A stretch of DNA of 64,000 bases from Tritrichomonas musculus (taxonomy: Eukaryota; Parabasalia; Tritrichomonadida; Tritrichomonadidae): positions 2,450,501 through 2,514,500 of the forward strand of contig JAPFFF010000019.1 in NCBI GenBank assembly GCA_039105265.1, in the 5' to 3' direction. The notes under the pieces are model-generated. The model had not been told where the DNA came from and did no database searches. It saw only the letters and a list, made by a program, of their open reading frames with translations. A program made the position numbers and the translations under genes. This document shows, piece by piece, positions 1 through 7,366 of the stretch (position 1 is its first letter; each line of letters opens with the position of its first letter).

Positions 1-1097
1 GTTTTGGTATACGGTACATAGAACGCAGTTCCTGCTTGATTATCATCATTCAACTGGAATCTACGATATGGCTTCAGCAGTTTACATTCGACGTTCCCAT
101 TATGGTATCTAATGAATTCGGCAATCTCATTGAATATACGCCTATGCTTCTCATGCTTCTTCTCAGTTTTGGATGTATCGTAATGGACCAATATGATATT
201 ACCCTTGCGATAGCTCAGTAGTCCACCCATTTGCATATTATTTTTGACTCGACGTAGCCGCCGTTGGCAATCCCTGATGTATCTCCATTCCAAATCTGGG
301 TTGTGCTGCATTTGATTGGGTGTGTAGTATATCCACTTGGGTACCCTTGCTAGATACGAGTCATATTGGGTTCCATCACCTGGATAATTGGGATTGGGCA
401 TCCGTAGAGACCGATGTGGTGTGTTGTTATAGAAGTGTACCATCTGTTGCATCAGGTATGGGTCTCCAATCCGACGATTATCTAAACCGAATGCATTACG
501 GAGTGTCCTGATGGTTGCATCAACGATTTTGTGAGCGTTGTTGTGTTTGGATTTATCGACAATCACTGCATTACGGTCAATCAACACGTTTTTGGTACCT
601 CTATATTTACTTCTGGATGGATTGTAGCGGCCAAGTATATCAAGCACTTTGAGTAGGTTATTCTCACCATCGCATTTGATGGTATTGAATTTGAAGTCAT
701 CATATTTCTCAAGAATGATTTTGGTGTATGCAGTCTTAATGGTATCAGCTAGTCTGTTCTTAAGTGGTTCCACAATTAGATACCGTGTGTTGACATTCAC
801 CATGATGAGGTAAATGGTTTCATGGACTACCACGGACTCGGTTCCATTAGCCCTTGTGGTGTAATTCGCAAACATCAAATCGACTTCCCAGCATCCGGGT
901 TCCAATGAGAAATCCGGTTTTGAATAGGGACTGCATGATTTCAATTTGAAGTCCTTCACGAATGGCTCATGATGAGTTTCTGGGTTGATGATGAACTGTG
1001 ATGGGTCCAATTTCGATATCTTGGATTTGAATGGGTACTTGAGCAGCGAATTGTACTCATTGTCGAATATCTTGAACGATTTCCTGTTGTCGGTCAT
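1..1097 (-). CDS. Polinton rve-family integrase (cut by window edge)
   Basis: Reading leftward from an ATG at 1097, the frame stays open to the window edge (365 codons). It matches the full 415-residue integrase at 62419-63666 almost residue for residue, starting MTDNRKSFKLF against MSDNRKSFKLF. Integrases of this family use an RNase H-like fold with acidic catalytic residues to join element ends to target DNA. Visible landmarks are the GCWEVDLMF segment, the KCDGENN segment and the NNTPHRSL segment that usually follows the catalytic core. A T-run promoter-like motif (the complement of caaaaata, 1106-1113) sits just upstream. Only the part inside the window can be judged. Confidence 0.85.
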   Translation of the reverse strand, partial: MTDNRKSFKIFDNEYNSLLKYPFKSKISKLDPSQFIINPETHHEPFVKDFKLKSCSPYSKPDFSLEPGCWEVDLMFANYTTRANGTESVVVHETIYLIMVNVNTRYLIVEPLKNRLADTIKTAYTKIILEKYDDFKFNTIKCDGENNLLKVLDILGRYNPSRSKYRGTKNVLIDRNAVIVDKSKHNNAHKIVDATIRTLRNAFGLDNRRIGDPYLMQQMVHFYNNTPHRSLRMPNPNYPGDGTQYDSYLARVPKWIYYTPNQMQHNPDLEWRYIRDCQRRLRRVKNNMQMGGLLSYRKGNIILVHYDTSKTEKKHEKHRRIFNEIAEFIRYHNGNVECKLLKPYRRFQLNDDNQAGTAFYVPYTK

Positions 1098-1125
1098 TTA
1101 ATGTGCAAAAATAGTGGTCTCAATC

Positions 1126-1197
1126 GGGACAGCAAAATTGCTGTTCCAGTGAATTAGTGGTTATCTCCATGAAATCTGGGTGTACGGGAAATCCCGT
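1126..1197. repeat. Palindromic intergenic cassette, copy 1
   Basis: Between the integrase start and the 3' end of the 77-residue gene lie two hairpins. One at 1126-1147 has arms gggacagcaa and ttgctgttcc around an AA centre. The other at 1184-1197 is acggga-aa-tcccgt. The linker between them, and the flank up to the caatatttagtggt words, is repeated nearly unchanged at 49164-49250, where the second hairpin has a different stem sequence. A dispersed cassette with conserved spacer and changing stems is unusual. It could act as an RNA 3'-end signal or be a small mobile palindrome. Confidence 0.7.
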
Positions 1198-1208
1198 TGA
1201 CCCAATAT

Positions 1209-1442
1209 TTAGTGGTTATCGCTTGATAATTCAGCGAGCTCATTCTCGAGTTTGGCGACCTTCTCCTTCAGACTATTGATATCCTCAATCAGTGATTCAC
1301 GAACGGCTAGTCCATTGCTACCCAGCATACCCCCTTTGATGTTATTGAGGTGGCCCTTATACATATAGCACTTCTCCTTGAGATCGTGTTTGATGCGCTT
1401 AAGCTCTGGAATCTCCTTCTTGTATTCACCCAATTCAGTCAT
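1209..1442 (-). CDS. Small coiled-coil protein, 77 residues
   Basis: Start ATG at 1442, preceded by a T-run motif in the coding orientation. The protein is highly charged. It has heptad-like spacing over residues 1-35 and again over 45-75 (SLIEDINSLKEKVAKLENEL), split by a glycine-rich hinge near residues 36-42. The product is identical to the one from 62126-62359, which is strong evidence that it is a real gene under constraint or very recently copied. It sits between the integrase and the small structural genes. I do not recognise a family. A virion scaffold or DNA-associated role is possible but unsupported. Confidence 0.7.
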   Translation of the reverse strand: MTELGEYKKEIPELKRIKHDLKEKCYMYKGHLNNIKGGMLGSNGLAVRESLIEDINSLKEKVAKLENELAELSSDNH

Positions 1443-1476
1443 TTAGATATGAAAAAAAGTGTTTTTTCAAGATTAA

Positions 1477-1704
1477 ATGTCGTATGAAGAACGCCGTGTA
1501 TTAAGAGATTCAAATGGGCTCACGTATTTCAATCACCTGGAACGTCACATGCGAAATAGGCGAACTATGAGTTGTACCAAACCCACAGTCCCAAAATATG
1601 AAGATAAGGGGTGTGTTGTGCATGACCCAATCATCAAGTCAACATCATCAACTCTACACCACTCACTCAATCACCAGGTAATCCCAAATAATTCCAAGAT
1701 CTAA
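1477..1704 (+). CDS. Conserved 75-residue protein of unknown function
   Basis: Start ATG at 1477, ten bases after a run of six T. The protein is basic and rich in histidine and serine (NHLERHMRNRRT near residues 19-30; THHS-type clusters near 60-68). The homologue at 61863-62090(-) differs at only a few positions. Its stop overlaps the stop of the convergent 144-residue gene by 4 nt (1701-1704), and the same overlap is seen at 61863-61866. No known domain was recognised. Confidence 0.65.
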   Translation: MSYEERRVLRDSNGLTYFNHLERHMRNRRTMSCTKPTVPKYEDKGCVVHDPIIKSTSSTLHHSLNHQVIPNNSKI

Positions 1705-2135
1705 TGCCTTAGGAGGCTGTTCACTGCATCAGTACACTCATTCACAGTACTGGTGAGCTGATTTATTTTTGTGGTGATCACGCCAATAGTGTTCTCCAGA
1801 GTGGTAACCCGTTTGGTGTATTCATCTACTGTTGACAGCAATGCATTGATGTCAGCTCGAATGCTTGCCAATTGGATCTCCACCAGTGTATCACTATCGG
1901 CTTGCTTGGTGATCTTCTTGAGAAACACATTACTGGAGCCATCCTTGCCAGTGCGTTTGGTAATCCTGTACTCGCATTCGGGTGTGATTATTTTGTAGGT
2001 TTTATTGAGGTAATTGGTGGTCTTCTCATTGAACATGTCCTTGTACTTCTGGTAGAACAGGTCGAACTCCTCTACTGAGTTGAACGTGCGTTGCTCCATC
2101 TTGTTATCATTAATAACCCTGATATCCGTATTCAT
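1701..2135 (-). CDS. Conserved 144-residue protein with C-terminal coiled coil
   Basis: The ATG at 2135 is chosen because a tatttttg promoter-like motif precedes it, and the homologue at 61405-61866 has the same arrangement. An earlier non-ATG extension is open but not needed. Residues 15-70 form a compact globular region (FNSVEEFDLFYQKYKDMF, then TTNYLNKTYKI and YRITKR), a motif style seen in small proteins of large DNA viruses. Residues 85-144 are a predicted coiled coil (IRADINAL, TTLENTIGVITTKINQLTS). The gene lies between two small structural genes, so a virion role is plausible. The family is not identified. Confidence 0.7.
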   Translation of the reverse strand: MNTDIRVINDNKMEQRTFNSVEEFDLFYQKYKDMFNEKTTNYLNKTYKIITPECEYRITKRTGKDGSSNVFLKKITKQADSDTLVEIQLASIRADINALLSTVDEYTKRVTTLENTIGVITTKINQLTSTVNECTDAVNSLLRH

Positions 2136-2185
2136 TTCAAAACGGACAAAAATATATTCATATGTATGTGGATATTCTATGATGA

Positions 2186-2437
2186 TCAAACCTTGTCCAG
2201 TATGGATTTGCCTATATCATTAGCTTTGCTTACGTAATTGAGTCCAGTGCTGATGGTGTCTACAACTGGTCCAACACCTGGTATGAAGTCGGCGATTGGC
2301 TTGATCCTATTGATGATCCCCTTACCAATATCAACTGCCCTTGGGATGTTGCGGATGACAGTTTGAGCTGCATTCTTGAGCTTACTGCCGACGTTCTTGA
2401 AAGCGTTCTTAATCTTCTTGAAGATGCCAATACCCAT
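2186..2437 (-). CDS. Small amphipathic capsid-associated protein (pVI/pX-like)
   Basis: The 83-residue protein starts MGIGIFKKIKNAFKNVGSK. It has an amphipathic basic N-terminal helix, an INRIKP..DFIPGVGP centre rich in Gly and Pro, and a C-terminal helix ending GKSILDKV. Small proteins of this type next to Polinton and adenovirus capsid genes are usually minor capsid or membrane-disrupting proteins. The start at 2437 is preferred over upstream in-frame codons because the homologue at 61103 begins at the same MGIGIFKK. The gene is divergent from the capsid gene, with 47 bp between the two starts. Function is inferred from position and composition only. Confidence 0.65.
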   Translation of the reverse strand: MGIGIFKKIKNAFKNVGSKLKNAAQTVIRNIPRAVDIGKGIINRIKPIADFIPGVGPVVDTISTGLNYVSKANDIGKSILDKV

Positions 2438-2484
2438 TTGGTATATACAAAAATGTGATTTCAAGCTTTTTTCCAAGATACAAA
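2438..2484. promoter_or_regulatory. Divergent promoter region between minor and major capsid genes
   Basis: Only 47 bp separate the two start codons. A run of six T at 2467-2472 followed by ccaagatacaaa lies upstream of the rightward capsid start. On the other strand a similar T-rich word (the complement of caaaaatg) precedes the leftward start. The same layout is seen at 61057-61102 in A3. Calling it a promoter rests on recurrence before many starts in this window, not on a known consensus. Confidence 0.45.
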
Positions 2485-4437
2485 ATGAGATACAGGAACG
2501 AAAGAGCTCACAATTTGAAATACGAGGTTGGGAATGTCAATGACACATTCCAGAAGATGAGAAATATCATCAATGTGAATGATGGTACCAGAAGCTTCTC
2601 ATTTAGAACTGTCGATTGCCATGACCAGCCAGCCCCATTTCACCAAGGCCAGTACTCACAGATTTCATTAACACATCCCGACCACTTCATTAGCGATATC
2701 GACAAAGGCTTCCTCACATTCCACATCAAACTCGATTTGCAATTGAACACCGATTTGTCCAAATTGCAAGAGATCAATGATCCAAATAACTTCTATAAAC
2801 TGTTTGTCGGATTTAAGTCCTCGAACCAATTGTTTGACAGGCTCGAGATTCTCCATAACAATGTCAATGTCGGATATCAGCAAAATGAATGCATTCGCGA
2901 GGGCTTCCTATACTCGGTTTTGAAACCAGAGACTGAGAAGATGCGCCGCAGATTCGTTCACAGCTTATGGGAGAACATCAGCAATTACAGTCAAACTCAT
3001 GCTGGTTCATACGTTAATCTCAATAGCTTCAAGGATGGTGGTAAGACCACAACTGAATTCGACTTGAATGTACCATTTGATGACTTGCTTGCATTACAGG
3101 CATTCGACTTATTCCCTAACGGAATCATTGGTGATTTATCCATTAGATTCCAAGTCAGTCCAGCTGGTCTTGTTTGGGCTGCCATTGACCCATACACGGT
3201 TGCTGAAGCCAAGGCCTTCTTGGAAGATAATGATACCGTATCCCCAGAGGAACTCGATAAACTCAAACAAATCAAAGCTCATGGACATCTCAAGCATCAA
3301 TTCACTCAAATCGGTAATGAAGCTATCATCCCAGGACCTGGTGATAATCCAAATCCACCATCTCCCGAACCAACACCAACTAAATATCAATTGAAGTATG
3401 AAGTTCGAGAACAATACGTATCTGCATCTGGAGGTGATTTCGATGATCTGATTGAAAATTGTTCATTCATCTTTGGATTTACAGATGATGAATTTACTGA
3501 ACTTGGAATTGCAAAGACTGATGATAATAAAGCAATTTGTCAAGCTCAATATACCAAAGAACATGGTAAATTACCTCAACCATCACATGCAGGTCATGTC
3601 TACGTCAATTTCGTATCTAAAACCGAAGCTAATAAATTGATGAGTGCCCATTACTCATCACAACCAGCAACACTCACTGTTAACCGAATGACCATCACTC
3701 TCTGTAAGTCCAACATGCAAGGCTATGGTGTTTGTGAAGCCACTCGTGCAAGCATTGAATCCATATTACGTGAAGGCCTAGTAATCCCATCTCAAAAGGT
3801 TGATTACCATGCATTCCCAATTGCAGCTGCCGCTAACGGAATCAAGTCTACATTGAATATCCCATTAATCAATGTCACAAGCATGTCATTGTTGTTCCCC
3901 AAGCACCACAATGATTTGACTGTATTTGAGAATCCGGTTTACCAAAACTGCTTTTTGAATATCGGTGGTAAGAACTTCCCAGATGAGAATGTCAGTACCA
4001 TTGGCGCCAGATTCTTCGAAAGCCAATTAACTGCTGGAGACCTCGATGGTATCACACTCCAATGTTCAAAGGAATTCGAAGATAGCTTCACCATGCCCAA
4101 GAACGATGAAAATGGTGTCCGATATCGCAATACATTGAGTGATGCCACATCATTTGTATTCAATGTCCAAACTGAACGTGCATCTGCTGGATACTGTTAT
4201 GATGGCTTAGATGGTGGCAAAGGCAATATCCAAATTCAAGTCAATGGTCAACCAATATTCACTGGTGATAATGATACGTATTACAAGATTATCGAACCAA
4301 GTGGAGCCATTGTTAGACCACCACCTGTCCAACTCTGTTTATGCAGAGACACCTACTTCAAGCTCTCACTCGATGGTCTTGAATATATCGATGATGAATC
4401 ACCAGCTGGCTCACAAGTTGATCCAGAAATGGCATAA
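2485..4437 (+). CDS. Polinton major capsid protein, A1 copy
   Basis: The 650-residue protein is read as the double-jelly-roll-type major capsid protein of the lineage. Support includes its size, its place beside the amphipathic protein and packaging ATPase, and segments typical of such proteins: LFDRLEILHNNVNVGY near residues 115-130, and VPFDDLLALQAFDLFPNG near 205-222 followed by IGDLSIRFQVSP. A variable acidic, proline-rich loop lies around residues 290-320 and differs most between copies. The ATG at 2485 is preferred because the A3 copy shares MRYRNERAHNLKYE; an earlier GTG in frame is ignored. The sequence at 3354-3360 (tccacca) is the empty version of the site where element B sits in the sister copy. 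Confidence 0.8.
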   Translation: MRYRNERAHNLKYEVGNVNDTFQKMRNIINVNDGTRSFSFRTVDCHDQPAPFHQGQYSQISLTHPDHFISDIDKGFLTFHIKLDLQLNTDLSKLQEINDPNNFYKLFVGFKSSNQLFDRLEILHNNVNVGYQQNECIREGFLYSVLKPETEKMRRRFVHSLWENISNYSQTHAGSYVNLNSFKDGGKTTTEFDLNVPFDDLLALQAFDLFPNGIIGDLSIRFQVSPAGLVWAAIDPYTVAEAKAFLEDNDTVSPEELDKLKQIKAHGHLKHQFTQIGNEAIIPGPGDNPNPPSPEPTPTKYQLKYEVREQYVSASGGDFDDLIENCSFIFGFTDDEFTELGIAKTDDNKAICQAQYTKEHGKLPQPSHAGHVYVNFVSKTEANKLMSAHYSSQPATLTVNRMTITLCKSNMQGYGVCEATRASIESILREGLVIPSQKVDYHAFPIAAAANGIKSTLNIPLINVTSMSLLFPKHHNDLTVFENPVYQNCFLNIGGKNFPDENVSTIGARFFESQLTAGDLDGITLQCSKEFEDSFTMPKNDENGVRYRNTLSDATSFVFNVQTERASAGYCYDGLDGGKGNIQIQVNGQPIFTGDNDTYYKIIEPSGAIVRPPPVQLCLCRDTYFKLSLDGLEYIDDESPAGSQVDPEMA

Positions 4438-4456
4438 GAAATATGGCATTAGTGGT

Positions 4457-4479
4457 AAAAATATTTTTGCACTTTGGAA
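4457..4479 (+). promoter_or_regulatory. T-run promoter-like motif before the 206-residue gene
   Basis: The word aaaaatatttttgc (4457-4470) is followed nine bases later by the ATG. The identical word precedes the A2 copy at about 18498-18511, and a very similar one precedes the A3 copy. Comparable T5-T8 words sit 5-20 bp before most starts in both lineages. This is inferred as a transcription-start element. Confidence 0.5.
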
Positions 4480-5100
4480 ATGTCTCTCCATAAGGCTAGA
4501 ATTCTATCAAGTGAGAATGATGCGAGTGTTAAGCAAGAGCAGAATGTGAATATTAAGATCGCCGCGAATAGACCTCCACCTGTACAACCGGTATCATACC
4601 CTCAAGTCCCACAGATGCAACCCCAAATGGGATACACTAAAGGTCTAAACCCCGAAGGGGGTTATCCTCAAACTGGCACCCAGGATGCAAATTTTACTAC
4701 AGCCTCGACAACTGGTCCATATCCATCAGTTGCTCCAATAAACAGTCCACCGACCGATCGTTCATTAGACCCCGACACTGACGACTTGGGTACCAAAAAT
4801 AAATTCCTCGAGATATTGCTGAATATCTATGAGACCAATCCACTGAGGATGAACAACTACCTAGTGTGTCATAGCAATACGCTGATGGAGCTCATTAAGA
4901 TACTCACTAAGGCCGACAAGGTTGAGTTGGTCATCAATGAGGATAGTGGGTGCACTGGTTGTGTTTCAAACTCGAAGTACATGAAAATCGACAAGATATT
5001 GGTGTCCAAAAACGGGGTATCCAATGAGTTGAAATATGGATATAACCATGTATGGACCGAGCTCATAAGGCACTCGATATCACTCAAAATTTGTATTTAA
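4480..5100 (+). CDS. Conserved Polinton protein, 206 residues, Pro-rich N-terminus
   Basis: Residues 1-100 are low-complexity and rich in Pro, Gln and Thr (NRPPPVQPVSYPQVPQMQPQ). Residues 105-206 form a conserved domain: KFLEILLNIYETNP, LMELIKILTKADKVEL, EDSGCTGCVSNSKY and a C-terminal WTELIRHSISLKICI. The same domain plan, including a D/E-rich stretch with a close cysteine pair and a final Lys-hydrophobic tail, appears in the 174-residue product at 27537-28061 of element B. It is therefore an ancient Polinton family. An in-frame block near residues 54-65 containing a hairpin (4648-4663) is absent from A3. Function unknown; a position between capsid and ATPase suggests a virion protein. Confidence 0.75.
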   Translation: MSLHKARILSSENDASVKQEQNVNIKIAANRPPPVQPVSYPQVPQMQPQMGYTKGLNPEGGYPQTGTQDANFTTASTTGPYPSVAPINSPPTDRSLDPDTDDLGTKNKFLEILLNIYETNPLRMNNYLVCHSNTLMELIKILTKADKVELVINEDSGCTGCVSNSKYMKIDKILVSKNGVSNELKYGYNHVWTELIRHSISLKICI

Positions 5101-5110
5101 ATTTGCATAA

Positions 5111-5260
5111 ATGTCCAGCGCTAGTGAAATCATTATGAATATACTATTGGGGTTGATATTGGTGACCAATGTAGTTGAACTGCTATTACTGGTATCGCTT
5201 ACAGCTGAAGATGAACCACCTGAGCTGACCGATGAGCTAAGGCGCACACTATATGCATAA
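5111..5260 (+). CDS. 49-residue single-pass membrane protein
   Basis: A short frame from ATG 5111 to TAA 5260 encodes MSSASEIIMNILLGLILVTN followed by a hydrophobic VVELLLLVSLTA and an acidic tail ending RRTLYA. One transmembrane helix covers about residues 8-31. The gene recurs with the same length and very few changes at 17708-17857 and 58365-58514, always between the 206-residue gene and the ATPase, so it is real despite its size. It may be an inner-membrane or capsid-vertex component. No family recognised. Confidence 0.65.
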   Translation: MSSASEIIMNILLGLILVTNVVELLLLVSLTAEDEPPELTDELRRTLYA

Positions 5261-5266
5261 AAGCTT

Positions 5267-5279
5267 TATTTTTGATTAA
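5267..5279 (+). promoter_or_regulatory. T-run promoter-like motif before the ATPase
   Basis: The word tatttttg (5267-5274) is five bases before the ATG (attaa between). The same gctttatttttgattaaATG layout is kept before the A2 copy, with one base changed before the A3 copy. Confidence 0.45.
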
Positions 5280-6305
5280 ATGTTATATTACAAGCGCCTA
5301 CAACCAACCCTTTTCGACTATACATCTATTGAATTATCAGACAGTTCCAGTGAAGACCCAATTGATCTTGATACATTCGATAGGTACCAGAAGCAGCAAC
5401 CGGTATCCAAGAGATTCGATGTTAATGGGAGTTTCACTCCCACCCGCATCTTCGATGTTGATGCGGCTATGAGTGAGGCCTATTCCAAGAATAGGGATAA
5501 AATCACGAATGCATCCATAAGGCCAATCGCTAATGGGATCTATGCGTGGTACAATACTTTGAACATACTGGTGGCATCACAAGGCAAAGGTAAGAGCCAT
5601 ACAGTAATTCGCGATATCATTCAAATGAGTAGACTCAATAATGGAAGGTTTGGGGGAACCCCTGAGGATTCGCAGAATCCGTTTCACCTGATCGTGTATG
5701 TGAGCAAGAACGGTATTATAAATGATTCCACATTTGAATCTCAACGCGAGCTCATCAACTTACCCATTGAGGTCGTCGCTGATAGTAATGCAGAACGGTA
5801 TTTGAAGGAGCTCGATTTATGGAAGGAGTTGTATAACAAATATAGCTCAGTTGGGAAGGCTACAGTTGAAGCGTCAGCTGGAGCAGACTTGTCTGCGACC
5901 GAGTCCAAGATGCAGCAGATGTTTGAGTTCCTCCATATCAACAAACTCGGGAAACCCAATGTACCACTCAACACCATAATCCTGTGCGAGGACTTCATTA
6001 AGAGCAAGCTGTTGAAGTCAGCATACTTCACAAACTATATCACCCAGTTGCGTCATAAGAACTCAATCGTATACATCAATATCCAGTTCTTCAAGGGTGT
6101 GCCAACCGATTACAAAAATAACTGCACATCATTCTTCATATTCAATGGGTTCTCACGGCAGAAACTCAATTACATATATCAGCAGGTGAGCATACCGTGT
6201 GAGTTCGAGGAGTTGTGGCAAAAATATAGAACCTTATCTGGACATGATTTCATATTGGTGAACACGGTTGAACATGATATGCAAGTGGTGTACTCAAAGG
6301 TTTAG
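5280..6305 (+). CDS. FtsK/HerA-type genome-packaging ATPase, A1 copy
   Basis: The 341-residue protein has a Walker A loop in ILVASQGKGKSHTVI (about residues 96-110) and a Walker B-like strand NTIILCEDF (about 229-238). Packaging ATPases of Polintons and adenovirus-like or virophage viruses have this size and plan and drive DNA into preformed capsids. The acidic N-terminus (SSSEDPIDLDTFD) is variable. Two in-frame blocks, near 5646-5680 and 5865-5900, are absent from the A2 copy, and each contains a short hairpin. The stop overlaps that of the convergent 159-residue gene by 4 nt. Confidence 0.8.
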   Translation: MLYYKRLQPTLFDYTSIELSDSSSEDPIDLDTFDRYQKQQPVSKRFDVNGSFTPTRIFDVDAAMSEAYSKNRDKITNASIRPIANGIYAWYNTLNILVASQGKGKSHTVIRDIIQMSRLNNGRFGGTPEDSQNPFHLIVYVSKNGIINDSTFESQRELINLPIEVVADSNAERYLKELDLWKELYNKYSSVGKATVEASAGADLSATESKMQQMFEFLHINKLGKPNVPLNTIILCEDFIKSKLLKSAYFTNYITQLRHKNSIVYINIQFFKGVPTDYKNNCTSFFIFNGFSRQKLNYIYQQVSIPCEFEELWQKYRTLSGHDFILVNTVEHDMQVVYSKV

Positions 6306-6781
6306 GCAAACTCTGGGTCAGCATCCAATACCAAATCCTGATGCTTGCCGATGAATACATCAGGTTCTACAATATTGTATTTTTCACGTAATTTGGCGAT
6401 GAGATCCTTGGTATTTATATTGGTTTTCTCAATCGAGTAGTTGTAATACGGGCATTCCTTGTATTCGTGCTTCTCGGTATTCCCATTTACGAAGAACTCC
6501 TGCATGTTGACACTCAATTTGCGTCTACTATTGGATGATAGTTTGACAAATTCGAGGCCCATCTCCTTGAGCTTATTAGGGTAGAATCTAATGGTTTCAG
6601 TATCATTCTGGAGTGATACATATAGGACCTTCGCGAGGTACAATGAGTTCTTCAAGTTGAATGGGAACTTGTCACATAATATCGCGAAATTGCATTGTGC
6701 AAATTCATCAGGCTTTGGCGATAGGGCTACTAGTGTGTTGATGTATTCGTAGACATTGAGGTAGCTTGGAGTGGCTTCCAT
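6302..6781 (-). CDS. Conserved Polinton protein, 159 residues
   Basis: Start ATG at 6781. Landmarks are VYEYINTLVAL (residues 9-20), QCNFAILCDKFPFNL (29-43), a basic-aromatic stretch (IRFYPNKLKEM), SSNSRRKLSVNMQEFFVNG and LIAKLREKYNI..PDVFIG near the end. The A2 copy differs by one or two residues. A clear homologue (149 residues, 26609-27058) occurs in element B with the same order of motifs, so both lineages inherited it. No catalytic signature is evident, and I cannot assign it to the adenain-like protease often found in Polintons. Function unknown. Confidence 0.75.
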   Translation of the reverse strand: MEATPSYLNVYEYINTLVALSPKPDEFAQCNFAILCDKFPFNLKNSLYLAKVLYVSLQNDTETIRFYPNKLKEMGLEFVKLSSNSRRKLSVNMQEFFVNGNTEKHEYKECPYYNYSIEKTNINTKDLIAKLREKYNIVEPDVFIGKHQDLVLDADPEFA

Positions 6782-7366
6782 TTGGGATGCGATAAAAAAT
6801 CAATATTCAAATATAAAAATAGGTTTTCCCAAAATCATCTGAGTCCCCGAATATGGAATATTTTTGTCTGTCATGGTCTGTCATGGTCTGTGTCGCCATC
6901 GGAACGTTCCATCGGTCTGTTCCATATGTGGTCCCATAGGTGGTCCCATAGGTGGGCTATAGGTGGGCCATATGCGGCCTATTTTCGGAATTTGTATGGG
7001 CCCGAATATGGGCGTTTTATGGGCGTTTTGGGGTGGATTCACTATGGGCACAAAATGGGGAACTCTATGTGGCCCCCGAATATGGGTCCGAATGTGGGGT
7101 CAAATGCGGGTTCAAAATATGGTGCTGTGGGTGTATGCTATCTTTGATATTTAGAAGGGGGCCAAAAAGGGGTCATTTTGGGCGTTTTAAGTGGGATTTA
7201 TCTGGTCCCGATTATTGATACCCCATCACTACTAGGGAATACCTGGCACATGCAATTTCCTTTAAAAGACCATAGATTCCTTTGATTTGGACTATGACAT
7301 TTCAGCAAAAATTCAAGGTCTGGAGCTTAATTTTAAATGGTTATGTGAATATCAAAATTAGGCTAG
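6782..7366. other. Non-coding region, inner end of the inverted repeat
   Basis: No credible gene. Up to 7234 this is the mirror of 15760-16249. It starts with the promoter-like stretch of the 159 gene (the word tttttatc reads toward 6781). It then becomes a GC-richer zone full of short repeated words such as tctgtcatgg (twice in tandem), ggtcccata and gggccatatg, and variants of gaatatggg. Frames of 60-120 codons here are reading-frame by-products of the repeats. From 7235 to 7366 the sequence is AT-rich and unique in the window. The words tttatctggtccc and catcactact occur at 7198-7234 and again at 7388-7424 as an imperfect direct repeat. Confidence 0.6.

Larger units (their letters stand above)
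1..7234. mobile_element. Polinton/Maverick lineage A, block A1 (runs off the left window edge)
   Basis: This block holds, left to right, integrase(-), a 77-residue coiled-coil protein(-), a 75-residue protein(+), a 144-residue protein(-), an 83-residue amphipathic protein(-), major capsid protein(+), a 206-residue protein(+), a 49-residue membrane protein(+), packaging ATPase(+) and a 159-residue conserved protein(-). The same set in mirror order occupies 56880-63666, so the order is characteristic of the lineage. From about 2810 to 7234 the block is repeated in inverted orientation as A2, with only scattered differences, which points to a recent duplication. Its left terminal repeat lies outside the window. 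The genes visible here look whole. Confidence 0.85.

Noticed and set aside
4497-4506. tagaattcta as another AATT palindrome of the dispersed class
   Set aside because: It encodes conserved residues (KARILSS) in all copies and shows no sign of insertion; probably chance.
6302-6781. Adenain-like capsid protease
   Set aside because: The 159-residue protein is of roughly fitting size and is conserved, but I could not find the His-acid-Gln-Cys pattern in the expected order.
6782-7220. Genes of 60-120 codons in the GC-richer repeat zone
   Set aside because: Several overlapping frames encode Trp/Gly-rich repeats that simply mirror the short DNA words; the mirror region shows length differences that ignore codons.
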